From Microcaldota archaeon (GTDB lineage: Archaea; Micrarchaeota; Micrarchaeia; Micrarchaeales; CABMGC01): a DNA stretch of 40,119 bases. This document shows, one piece after another, positions 1 to 8,234 of the stretch; position 1 is the first letter of the stretch, and each line of letters begins with the position of its first letter. The position numbers were made by a program, and so were the translations under genes. The notes beneath the pieces are model-generated. The model saw nothing but the letters and a program-made list of their open reading frames with translations, had not been told where the DNA came from and made no database searches. The DNA is taken from the NCBI GenBank assembly GCA_028867135.1, contig JAGWGW010000008.1, forward strand, positions 1 to 40,119, written 5' to 3'.

Positions 1-478
1 CCGTGCAGATTTTTGATGTGCCGCTAGAGAATGTTCCATTGCCAAAATCAGTCATAGTGGAAAAGGTTTTCCCACCGTCAGAAGACTTCATGAAAAACAC
101 ACATTGCGAGCCTATCTGGTCTAGTGCGTATATCTCGCCGGCATTGTCCGTTATGATGTGGGCGTCCGAACCGGATTGGTTCCATGTTCCATAAGGCAAA
201 GACATGTAGGAGAATGAGCTACCGCCATTAGTAGATTCGTACAACTGGGTTGGCGCTATTGCAGACACGAACAAGTCACCACTTGAGCCATCTATGTATA
301 TTGATGGTTCCCCGCTGGAATAAACAATCTGCGGTCTTGACGCATCCACTACTACGTAAGAAGAGAAAATAGCCTTGGATGAGTTGCTAGCTTGTACGGA
401 TGCGTTAAGTGCTCCTACTAAAGATACAAAAAATATGAGTGATATCAGACAGGGTAGGATATGCGCTCTTGCTTCCAT
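1..478 (-). CDS. Exported BNR/sialidase-like beta-propeller protein (3' part outside window)
   Basis: Open frame from ATG at 478 to the left edge: MEARAHILPCLISLIFFVSLVGALNASVQASNSSK...SSDGGKTFSTMTDFGNGTFSSGTSKICT. Signal peptide plus an Asp-box-like SSDGGKTF. Absent from ORF track because it has no stop in the window. Confidence 0.7.
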   Translation of the reverse strand, partial: MEARAHILPCLISLIFFVSLVGALNASVQASNSSKAIFSSYVVVDASRPQIVYSSGEPSIYIDGSSGDLFVSAIAPTQLYESTNGGSSFSYMSLPYGTWNQSGSDAHIITDNAGEIYALDQIGSQCVFFMKSSDGGKTFSTMTDFGNGTFSSGTSKICT

Positions 479-501
479 GCTAGAATAAACGAAATCAACG
501 T

Positions 502-713
502 TTAAATATGCACACCATGGCTCCGAGGCCCTTCGTTGCTATTCAATCTAGTGATTTTAATAGTGTAAGAAAAAACTTTCGTAGGCATGCCTTTCATCCT
601 GGCTTTCTTTATGGCGTCGGCGGTGCCATAACCCTTTTTACCGTTTCCCTAACGTCCTTTTCCACTTTCTTGTTCACAGTTTTCCAACTTCCGCTGATTA
701 CTATCCACTTCAT
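502..713 (-). pseudogene. Possible frameshifted remnant of a small Rossmann/SLOG-like protein
   Basis: Frame 1 from 713: MKWIVISGSWKTVNKKVEKDVRETVKRVMAPPTP*. The +1 frame continues as GYGTADAIKKARMKGMPTKVFSYTIKIT... to a stop at 502. Confidence 0.35.
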
Positions 714-746
714 GCATATTCCTCTTGAACTCAACGATATACAACA

Positions 747-1823
747 TCAGCAACCTTTTTTCAAAAGATAATAAAAACCGCTTCCATTGCTGGCCTCCAG
801 TGATATTTTCTTAGTACAGTTGTCGTACTGCGTCTCAAAGACAGTTTCGTTCACTCCAAAAGCCTTTACAAACGAGCTATTCAGGTTTTTAGTCTGGTTG
901 TATGTGTCAAGGAACTCTCTCAGTCCCCTTTCCCCTGCCCTGCTAACCATGTAATCAATAACAGTTGATGCTTCACCATAAAAGAGTTCAATCGTGTTGC
1001 TAGATTCCTGGAGTTTATCCAGGGAGTTAAGTAGGACAGGGCCATTTATACTAATGTTTTCCCTTGCAACTCCAAACCCATATTCTATATCGCCTCCGGC
1101 CTCCGCCCAATCATACATGGCAATTCCCTCATCAAGCCAGTTTGGCCTAACTGGTGCTCTTATGTTTGGATATAGATAGTAAAAGAACCGATGGCCGAGT
1201 TCATGCGCCATGCCTCCCCTGTACCAGTCAATATTCTCTACGTTGGAAAGGTTGTTTGGATCTCCATGCGGCAATGTATTGTAGATCTTTATCCCATCGC
1301 CAAGTGGAGGGTCCACGCTCCAGCCACCACCGCTACTGTTGGGGCTGGCGGTCGATGACATTGGCATCAAGCCTTTTGCATCATAAAAAGTATGAAACAT
1401 GTAGAGGTCCGTTTTGCTGGGAAGATCACCTCCGTATATCCTGGAATCTATAGGATAGGCATGTTCGAGAGTCTGAATAAGCACGTTTGCCATTCCCTGG
1501 TCTGCCAGCCTGAAATACACCTTGAAGTGATCGCTTACATACATTGTATCGAAGTAAGGGCTATCTGAAGCTTCGGTAGCGTAGGTAACTGTATTCGTGA
1601 CGATTGTCGTGAGCGCCGTTTGCGCTATTGTAGATGCAGGTGCACTTTGCGTGCTAGTTGTAGGCACGGTCGTCTGGTTAACGCTACCATTATGTATCGG
1701 TGTTGTCGTCGGTTGATTCATCGCGTAGTGATTCGCATTAATAGTGGAAAGCACGAGCACGCCGGCTATTATGACCGCCGCAATTATTGCAACGAGCTGT
1801 AAGTTTTTGGGTGCCATATCCAA
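747..1823 (-). CDS. Exported/membrane-anchored zinc metallopeptidase (gluzincin, peptidase-MA-like)
   Basis: N-terminal TM, Thr/Ser-rich stalk, HExxH motif MAHELGHRFF followed by WLDEGIAMYDWAE (third zinc ligand candidate). Confidence 0.7.
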   Translation of the reverse strand: MDMAPKNLQLVAIIAAVIIAGVLVLSTINANHYAMNQPTTTPIHNGSVNQTTVPTTSTQSAPASTIAQTALTTIVTNTVTYATEASDSPYFDTMYVSDHFKVYFRLADQGMANVLIQTLEHAYPIDSRIYGGDLPSKTDLYMFHTFYDAKGLMPMSSTASPNSSGGGWSVDPPLGDGIKIYNTLPHGDPNNLSNVENIDWYRGGMAHELGHRFFYYLYPNIRAPVRPNWLDEGIAMYDWAEAGGDIEYGFGVARENISINGPVLLNSLDKLQESSNTIELFYGEASTVIDYMVSRAGERGLREFLDTYNQTKNLNSSFVKAFGVNETVFETQYDNCTKKISLEASNGSGFYYLLKKGC

Positions 1824-1908
1824 CTATCACAATAAAGTATTTAATGGCTTGATACACCCAATGGCAATCGTGAGAGCCTATCGTGAGGTTCATGCTTCTT
1901 TTGAACAG

Positions 1909-1923
1909 AAATGGACTCGGCGG
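1909..1923 (+). repeat. att-like direct repeat, copy 1 (aaatggactcggcgg)
   Basis: Exact 15-bp match to 3013-3027, which includes the 3' end of tRNA-Ala. Confidence 0.6.
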
Positions 1924-2018
1924 ACGTCAGAGGTTGAGTATGTTGTACAAATACCACTACCTGATAGTATTTAACATCAAAACCATCATCCACAGTTGCT
2001 CACGATAAATATTATTGG

Positions 2019-2906
2019 TTATTTTAGATATCTTTGGTATTCTTTTATATACCTTCTAAAGAACCACAGTACAAAGATCGAATCAATTTTCTTGACTTGT
2101 GCTCTTTCTAAGGCATTGTAATAGCCTATCCTATTTTTGTAAGATATATTGAGCATCGGATAACCAAGTCTGTTTAAAATAAAGTTCATAACAAGACGCG
2201 ATAGCCTTCCATTTCCATCTATAAATGGGTGCACCGTAACAAATTTTAGGTGCGCCAACGCAGCCAACTCAACAGGATGTATTTTTATTTTGTTTTTATT
2301 ATACCAACTAAAGAAATAATCAAGTAAAGGCATGACTTCTACAGGGCTTGGAGGTATAAACTTGCTACCATATATCCAAACCTGCCTCGTGCGTATTTTT
2401 CCAGCTATATCTTTCTTTGTATTTTCAAAAAGGGAATGATGCCATCCCAAAACAAGTTGCAGAGTTAGGTCTTTTTTGTATTTAATCATATTATAGAAGA
2501 TGTTAGAATGTGCTTCTGCCTCTTTAACATCCCGGGTAGGTTTATTTGATGGAGTTATCCCATGCTGTAGCAAATTAGCTGTTTCCTTTAAAGTTAATGT
2601 TGAACCCTCTATTTTTTGAGTGTCATAAGTAAACTTTATCATAAACCCTTCAATTTCTTTGTCTTTTTCAGAAGCAGTTGCGGAATTAATATCCTTTGTA
2701 TAAGCTGATTTTATCTTATCTAAAGATAGATACCATTTCTGGGTGTAAACCTGTATGAGAAAATTACTCTTTATTTTGTCCAAATCTTTAGGTATGCTGT
2801 TTCCTAAATATCTCTCTTTTTTAATAACAGTTCCATTAAGCCTAAACGAGTGCTCGATATAATAGTACTTCTTCTTGCCGTATTTTCTTTCCCTTATATT
2901 TACCAT
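2019..2906 (-). CDS. Fic family protein (AMPylase-type), class II with N-terminal inhibitory motif
   Basis: Core motif HPFIDGNGRLSR; inhibitory motif TQKIEG matches [S/T]xxxE[G/N]. Confidence 0.9.
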   Translation of the reverse strand: MVNIRERKYGKKKYYYIEHSFRLNGTVIKKERYLGNSIPKDLDKIKSNFLIQVYTQKWYLSLDKIKSAYTKDINSATASEKDKEIEGFMIKFTYDTQKIEGSTLTLKETANLLQHGITPSNKPTRDVKEAEAHSNIFYNMIKYKKDLTLQLVLGWHHSLFENTKKDIAGKIRTRQVWIYGSKFIPPSPVEVMPLLDYFFSWYNKNKIKIHPVELAALAHLKFVTVHPFIDGNGRLSRLVMNFILNRLGYPMLNISYKNRIGYYNALERAQVKKIDSIFVLWFFRRYIKEYQRYLK

Positions 2907-2915
2907 GATAATACT

Positions 2916-2965
2916 TACCCCTACACATTTATAAATATTAGTATTTCTATCAAACTGTAGGGGTA
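2916..2965. promoter_or_regulatory. Inverted repeat TACCCCTACA-30 nt-TGTAGGGGTA upstream of fic
   Basis: Perfect 10-bp arms at 2916-2925 and 2956-2965. A TATA-like tttataaat (minus strand) lies between the arms. Confidence 0.45.
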
Positions 2966-3012
2966 GAGATATGCTGTGTTAGGGATTCATACCCTGCTCC
3001 CTCGTAAGCTGA

Positions 3013-3027
3013 AAATGGACTCGGCGG
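3013..3027 (+). repeat. att-like direct repeat, copy 2 (aaatggactcggcgg), at the tRNA-Ala 3' end
   Basis: Exact match to 1909-1923. Confidence 0.6.
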
Positions 3028-3088
3028 GATTTGAACCCGCGGCCTCGCCGTTGCGAACGGCGCGCAACTACCGCTGTGCTACGAGCCC
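3016..3088 (-). tRNA. tRNA-Ala(CGC)
   Basis: GGGCTCG/CGAGTCC acceptor with G3:U70, anticodon loop TTCGCAA, T-arm GCGGG-TTCAAAT-CCCGC, discriminator A, no encoded CCA, followed by TTTT. Confidence 0.95.
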
Positions 3089-3805
3089 TTTTGGTAATAG
3101 TATTCCTGCCTTTAACCATTTTAGGTATCTCCCTTTAATAATAGGATGCGAAGTTCCGATTTTATCCATCCATATTTTGATGTTCTTATTACCGCGTATA
3201 AGTACATTGCCTCCATGGCCTTCAGTCCAATGAACATAGGCAGGCATACCGAACTGTCTTATTAGTTTTTTAAGTTGAAGCAAAAAGCCTAGTGTGCCAC
3301 TAGCTATCTCTAAATGCAGATATTTGTACCCTTCATCTTTTCTAGCAAAAATACACCCATCGGTGTCTAAAAGACCGCGCAAAACTGAGGCTTTAACATC
3401 GGATGTAGAATTAAATATTTTCTTCGGCAACTTAATTTTATTTTTCTTATCGCCAATGGGCATTCCTAGATTTTTAAAGAACATAAATACTTGCTTATTG
3501 TTTATATTCATATTTATTGCATTGCAATCTTTTCGGATGCGATAGGATAACTTTATATTAAATTTTGATTTTAGAGTTGGCAATAAAAAATTTTGATAAT
3601 ATTCAAGATCATCTTTGGAGTTTCCGGTAAATTTAACTTCGTATTTAATGGCGTTATCGTAATTGCTATAATATTTTGACAGACAGCCATCACCCAAACA
3701 AATACCGAAAATTTCGTATATTTCTTTATCAAGAGTTGGTATGCTGGTGGTATTTGCAATAAAACTTCGTACATAAGCCATTCTTGAACTCATGTTTGCA
3801 CTCAT
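3068..3805 (-). CDS. LAGLIDADG-type homing endonuclease
   Basis: Two LAGLIDADG-like helices: EIFGICLGDGCLS and LRGLLDTDGCIF. C-terminus overlaps the tRNA-Ala 5' end by 21 nt. Confidence 0.85.
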   Translation of the reverse strand: MSANMSSRMAYVRSFIANTTSIPTLDKEIYEIFGICLGDGCLSKYYSNYDNAIKYEVKFTGNSKDDLEYYQNFLLPTLKSKFNIKLSYRIRKDCNAINMNINNKQVFMFFKNLGMPIGDKKNKIKLPKKIFNSTSDVKASVLRGLLDTDGCIFARKDEGYKYLHLEIASGTLGFLLQLKKLIRQFGMPAYVHWTEGHGGNVLIRGNKNIKIWMDKIGTSHPIIKGRYLKWLKAGILLPKGLVAQR

Positions 3806-3883
3806 GATCTCATCTATCTACGCTCTGTTATATTTTGAGACATTAATATGCTATTTTATCTATCTTTTGTTATTAATAGTCTT

Positions 3884-5269
3884 ATGATGGGCGCTTCTAA
3901 AGATAAAAAGGCAACTGCCATATTCAAGAGGATTCTGAAGGACATAAAGCCCACAAAGGTCGAGATAGAAGCAACAACCGCAAACGTGAACAGGCTCACT
4001 GCTGCGCTCAAGAGGATAGTACCGAAGAATATTGAAATCAGGGTGGCGGGCTCCGTTGCCAGAGGGACTAACTTGAAGGGCGACGCTGACATAGACTTCT
4101 TCCTACTTTTCGAAAAGGGCACTTCGAGGGAAAAGCTGGTGGAGCATGGTCTTTCGTATGGCAAGGCGCTCGCGAAGGCAGAGAAGAGCAGGTTCGAGAT
4201 AAAGTATGCTGAGCATCCTTATGTGAGGGTGTACGTGGAGGACATGGGCATAAAAGCGGACATCGTCCCGGCGTGGAAGATAAAGAGCGCAGATGAAATG
4301 GGAACCATGGTGGACAGGACTCCGTTGCACACCGAATTCATCAACGGCAGGATGTCGGACAGGCAAAGGGACGATGTAAGGCTGCTTAAGTTCCTGCTCA
4401 AGAAGCACAACATATACGGGGCCGAGGTGAAGGTTGGCGGGTTTCCAGGATACCTGTGCGAGCTCCTGGTATACCATTACGGTTCTCTTGCAAAGCTGCT
4501 TGAGGCAGCCGCTTCGTACAAGCTCCCTTTGATACTCGACCCATCGGACAGGGCCAACGTAGAGGATCCAAAGATAACGAAGAAGTTCAACTCGGATTTC
4601 GTAGTGCTGGACCCTGTGGATGTCAACAGGAATGTTGCTGCTGGCCTTTCAGTGGAATCCCTGGGAAGGTTTGTAATCCTTGCAAGGGAATTTGTCAAAC
4701 GCCCCAGCGCAGGGTTGTTTTACGGCGAAAAATTCTCGCATGATGACGTGCCCAAATACCTGGCGTCTCTCATGAAGGATACGGGCCTTGACATTTACCT
4801 GCTTGTGACAAAGGTGCCGGATGAGAGCGAGGACACGACATGGCCGCAGCTTAGGAAGCTGTCAGAGATACTTGAAGGGCAGATTGCGCGCTATGGATAC
4901 GAAGTCTATATCTCAATGCCGTACATCAGCGGCAAGAACGGCGTTATAGGGATTGTTGCGCCCAAATCATGGAAAACATCAAGGCTGCTGAAAGGGCCGG
5001 ACATATTCATCAGGAATGCGTCGGACAGCTTCATAGGCAAGCACAAGGGCGCGTTCGGATTTGCCATAAGGGGAAGGAGCGTGCTTGCGCTGGAGAAGGG
5101 CAGGTATCCAACCATCGGGCACATGCTGGAGGATTTGGCGAAAGGCAGGATTCCGCTCAAGAGCAAGCATATCGATTTCAAAGGCGCCAGGCTTTATGCG
5201 AACGAAGTGCCGAAGGAGCTGATGCACAGCACCTATTACGAGCTGAAGAAAAGGCTCTCGCTGCCTTGA
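3884..5269 (+). CDS. cca: CCA-adding enzyme (archaeal class I tRNA nucleotidyltransferase)
   Basis: GSVARGTNLKGDADIDFF nucleotidyltransferase motif and archaeal CCA architecture. In-frame ATG at 3884 preferred over 3848. Confidence 0.92.
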   Translation: MMGASKDKKATAIFKRILKDIKPTKVEIEATTANVNRLTAALKRIVPKNIEIRVAGSVARGTNLKGDADIDFFLLFEKGTSREKLVEHGLSYGKALAKAEKSRFEIKYAEHPYVRVYVEDMGIKADIVPAWKIKSADEMGTMVDRTPLHTEFINGRMSDRQRDDVRLLKFLLKKHNIYGAEVKVGGFPGYLCELLVYHYGSLAKLLEAAASYKLPLILDPSDRANVEDPKITKKFNSDFVVLDPVDVNRNVAAGLSVESLGRFVILAREFVKRPSAGLFYGEKFSHDDVPKYLASLMKDTGLDIYLLVTKVPDESEDTTWPQLRKLSEILEGQIARYGYEVYISMPYISGKNGVIGIVAPKSWKTSRLLKGPDIFIRNASDSFIGKHKGAFGFAIRGRSVLALEKGRYPTIGHMLEDLAKGRIPLKSKHIDFKGARLYANEVPKELMHSTYYELKKRLSLP

Positions 5270-5824
5270 TCAGAATGCGTACTTCCTGTTCCTCATCGCT
5301 ACATCATTGAGTTCGCCCAATAGGTCTATGCTCCTGGCCTTGGGATATCTTCCTTTCACTATATTCATGATCCTTGCAATCGCACGACTGTCGTTCATGA
5401 CTTCGAAACTTTTTTTGTAATTTGCAGATGCGTTAGCCCCGCAGTAGTCGGTCGCCTCGGATACGATGTTGTCGCGTATCTTCCCTGAGCTGTATCCCCT
5501 CTTCCTCATCCTTCCGATGAGCTTGCCCAGGTGCTCCCTCATGACTATTGCAGTTGCGCCGCTTATCCTCATGTCGCAGAGGAGATGGCCTTCGACTATG
5601 ACTAATTTTCTCTTCGACTCCTTCATCCTTTTCTCTATCTCGTTCTTCAGCGCCCGCATCTTCACTACTTTTGTGCCGTCCCTCTCGACCGACGAGAAGA
5701 GCCTTTTCTCGTTGACTATGTCGTTTGCCCTTATCAGCTCGGAATCCCTGATCCTTTTTGAGATGATCCCCGCTATCCTTGATTTGCCTGTAGCTGGGGT
5801 GCCTGTTATTATTATCGCCTTCAT
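5270..5824 (-). CDS. AK6/Fap7-like adenylate kinase family NTPase
   Basis: P-loop ITGTPATGKS; VIVEGHLLCD; short AK6-like fold. Confidence 0.8.
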   Translation of the reverse strand: MKAIIITGTPATGKSRIAGIISKRIRDSELIRANDIVNEKRLFSSVERDGTKVVKMRALKNEIEKRMKESKRKLVIVEGHLLCDMRISGATAIVMREHLGKLIGRMRKRGYSSGKIRDNIVSEATDYCGANASANYKKSFEVMNDSRAIARIMNIVKGRYPKARSIDLLGELNDVAMRNRKYAF

Positions 5825-5829
5825 GGATT

Positions 5830-6420
5830 CTACTTCGCGGGGCTTCTTGCAGACAACGAATCGAGTGCGGCGTCTATCTCACTCTCGCTCCTTTCCAGCA
5901 TCACCAGCTGGCTTGCAGGCGGATTGATGGTTATGGCGTAGGTCTTCTGGCCTGAGAAGATCCATGACCCGAGGGTGTACTTGTCGTACGATCCGGATGT
6001 GTCTGCAATGTACGTGGACATGCCCACAAGCCTGGTTATGAGCAGGTCGACGGCATTGCTGTAGCCGTCTATCGTTATCTCCTCCTGGCCGCTCTCGTCT
6101 GCGTCTATGAATGAGGGCTTTATGTACGGCACCCTTGTTGTCACGGCCTTGTTCCTTATCACGTCGTCCATCTTCCTGTACTCCGCATCGACCCTTTCCA
6201 GCTCCTTGGTGAACCTATCGCGCTCTCCAGGAAGCGCCTTCTTTGCATCGGAGAAATAGTCGTCAACAGCGCTTCTGGCGCTCTTGAGCTGCTGCTGCGT
6301 CGGTTTTGCGCCGTTAAACAGCTCCCTTATGCTGAAGTCGTACTTTCCCCTTGTCTCGTTGTCAATGTCGTCTATTATGACATCTGCCTCTGCGCTGAAG
6401 GTAATGTTTCTATCGGCCAT
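5830..6420 (-). CDS. Conserved hypothetical protein
   Basis: Long ORF with coding-like composition, directly upstream of the AK6-like gene on the same strand. Confidence 0.65.
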   Translation of the reverse strand: MADRNITFSAEADVIIDDIDNETRGKYDFSIRELFNGAKPTQQQLKSARSAVDDYFSDAKKALPGERDRFTKELERVDAEYRKMDDVIRNKAVTTRVPYIKPSFIDADESGQEEITIDGYSNAVDLLITRLVGMSTYIADTSGSYDKYTLGSWIFSGQKTYAITINPPASQLVMLERSESEIDAALDSLSARSPAK

Positions 6421-6464
6421 GCTCCCACAGCTGTTATATGGTTGGGATAAATTAAAAACCTTGC

Positions 6465-7412
6465 ATGGCAGATAGGTTTATGGCTGATCTGGACAGGGAT
6501 GCGCTTGATTTCGCGTACAGGTACCCTTTCTCCAGCGAAGCCAGGTCCATACTCAGCAGCATGGACCAGAGCGTGAGCGAGAAGTACCTGCAGAGCGGCA
6601 GGGTGAGGCTTGAGGAAGACCTCAAAAGCCAGAGGGTGCAGTTCACGGAGGTCATGCTTGACGACGTCAAGAAGACGTACATACTGAGCTATGTGTACTC
6701 AAGGATGCTGGTCAGCGCAATCAACAACAGGTACTACATCGGCAGGTACATACGTGCAGAGGCCGCGCGCTTCGGGTCCGCGCTCGCGAAGGACAGCGTT
6801 GAGAGCGTGCTGAAGGTGGCTAAGGAAACCTTGTTGAACCTATCCTATTCTGATGGCCTTTTCTCATTGGGATTTGCGGACTTCCTCATGTTCGCGCCGA
6901 AGTCGTCTGAATTCTCGCTGATAAGGCACGGGCTAAGCGACGGATGCGTCAGGCTGCCCAAGGAGAGCACGTGCAAGGTGATGGAAGGAGCCATAGCAGA
7001 GCTGATATCCAGAAACCTTCCGATAAAGCTGAAGGAGCTGCCGAAGAAGGTGGTCGACTATTCAAGGCTTGTAAAGGTGCCTGCTGAGAAGGCCGTCGCG
7101 CAGACCAGGGTGAAGGGCAACTACGCCTGGATAGAGACGGTGCTGCAGAACCCTATTGCAGATGTAAGGCACAGGGCAGTCAACCTCATACTCGCACCCT
7201 ATTTAGTCAATGTCCGCGGTCTTGACGAGGAGAGCGCTGCAAGGATAATAACAGGGTACATAGAGAAATGCAAGATGCTGAATCCCGACACACGCATAAA
7301 CGAGACCTACATAAAGTACCAGTGCAGGTATGCTAGGGAGAAGAAGATGAGGCCGCTGTCGCTTGACAAGGCCAGGGAGATGTTCAAGGGCATACTAGCT
7401 CTTGAGAAGTGA
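6465..7412 (+). CDS. priL: DNA primase large subunit-like protein (PriL N-domain, PriX-like C-domain)
   Basis: DFLMFAPKSSEFSLIRHGLSDGCVRLPKE resembles the PriL N-domain; VRHRAVNLILAPYLVNVRGLDEESAARIITGYIEKC...RPLSLDKAREMF resembles PriX/PriL C-domains. Confidence 0.65.
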   Translation: MADRFMADLDRDALDFAYRYPFSSEARSILSSMDQSVSEKYLQSGRVRLEEDLKSQRVQFTEVMLDDVKKTYILSYVYSRMLVSAINNRYYIGRYIRAEAARFGSALAKDSVESVLKVAKETLLNLSYSDGLFSLGFADFLMFAPKSSEFSLIRHGLSDGCVRLPKESTCKVMEGAIAELISRNLPIKLKELPKKVVDYSRLVKVPAEKAVAQTRVKGNYAWIETVLQNPIADVRHRAVNLILAPYLVNVRGLDEESAARIITGYIEKCKMLNPDTRINETYIKYQCRYAREKKMRPLSLDKAREMFKGILALEK

Positions 7413-7416
7413 GGAT

Positions 7417-7557
7417 ATGGCAGGGATATACACGATGTGCCACGTATGCGGGAGAAAAGCGGAGAGGGTATGCACGCTCTGCGGAAGAGGAGCCTGCAGG
7501 GAGCACATGGATGCAAGGTCTGGAGTGTGCAGCGCATGCAGGGCAGGCAGGAGATGA
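7417..7557 (+). CDS. 46-aa Cys-rich zinc-ribbon/treble-clef microprotein
   Basis: Manual translation: MAGIYTMCHVCGRKAERVCTLCGRGACREHMDARSGVCSACRAGRR*. Three CxxC pairs plus C/H. Starts 5 nt after the primase stop. Confidence 0.75.
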   Translation: MAGIYTMCHVCGRKAERVCTLCGRGACREHMDARSGVCSACRAGRR

Positions 7558-7824
7558 CTACAGGCCCTGGAAGTCCTTTGCTGAAGTGCCGCTGGGGAAT
7601 GCGCGGCCGTTCTTCGCCTCCACAGGAAGGCCGACTTCGTTTGCAATCCTTGAAAGCTCGCTGACGTCTATTATCCTATCGGTGAAAAGCTCCGAGTACT
7701 CGAGGTTGCCCATCTTTATCTTCTTGACCGCGAAGGTGAGCTGCTGGAACATGCCGTCCCTTCTGAGCCTTATCTTTACTGATCCCGACACCAGCGCGGA
7801 TTTTGCGCTGTCGCTGAGCTCCAT
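7558..7824 (-). CDS. Hypothetical protein
   Basis: MELSDSAKSALVSGSVKIRLRRDGMFQQLTF...; ATG at 7824 preferred over 7878. Confidence 0.6.
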   Translation of the reverse strand: MELSDSAKSALVSGSVKIRLRRDGMFQQLTFAVKKIKMGNLEYSELFTDRIIDVSELSRIANEVGLPVEAKNGRAFPSGTSAKDFQGL

Positions 7825-7880
7825 CCTACCAGATTGAATTTGCCATACAATAATATTAACCTTTAACACGCTAAGCAATT

Positions 7881-8234
7881 ATGAGCCTGACATACATCGC
7901 CATAGCAGTATTCATACTCCTCTCGATCTTCATGCCCCTTTCGATGATACTCACGTCCAGGATGCTCAGGCCGTTCATAAGGAGCAACCCTATAGAGAGC
8001 GCGCCTTACGAGAGCGCGGAGGAGAGCAGTGGCAGTAGGATAAGCATAATGAACGAGTACATACACTACTTCCCGATGTTCATATCATTTGAGATAGTGG
8101 TCGCCGTGATAGCGGTGTGGGCGCCGCTCGGCAGGCAGCTCGGCGTCGCCACCGACATATACATGCTCGGGCTTGTGCTGGCAGCGTTCGTCATGGAGCT
8201 GCTGGTCGTGATGGTCGCAAGGTCAGGGGATTGA
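7881..8234 (+). CDS. nuoA: NADH dehydrogenase-like complex subunit A
   Basis: ND3 family, motif SAPYESAEE, three TMs, first gene of the operon. Confidence 0.92.
   Translation: MSLTYIAIAVFILLSIFMPLSMILTSRMLRPFIRSNPIESAPYESAEESSGSRISIMNEYIHYFPMFISFEIVVAVIAVWAPLGRQLGVATDIYMLGLVLAAFVMELLVVMVARSGD

Noticed and set aside
1867-2006. Three copies of ATCGTGAG (1867-1874, 1880-1887 and inverted at 1999-2006) near the att-like repeat
   Set aside because: Only 8 bp each; may be chance, so not claimed as recombinase arm sites.
2976-3233. ORF 2976..3233 (+) containing SAGFEPAASPLRTARNYRCATSPFG
   Set aside because: Antisense translation of tRNA-Ala, a common spurious annotation; the minus strand carries the tRNA and the endonuclease ORF.
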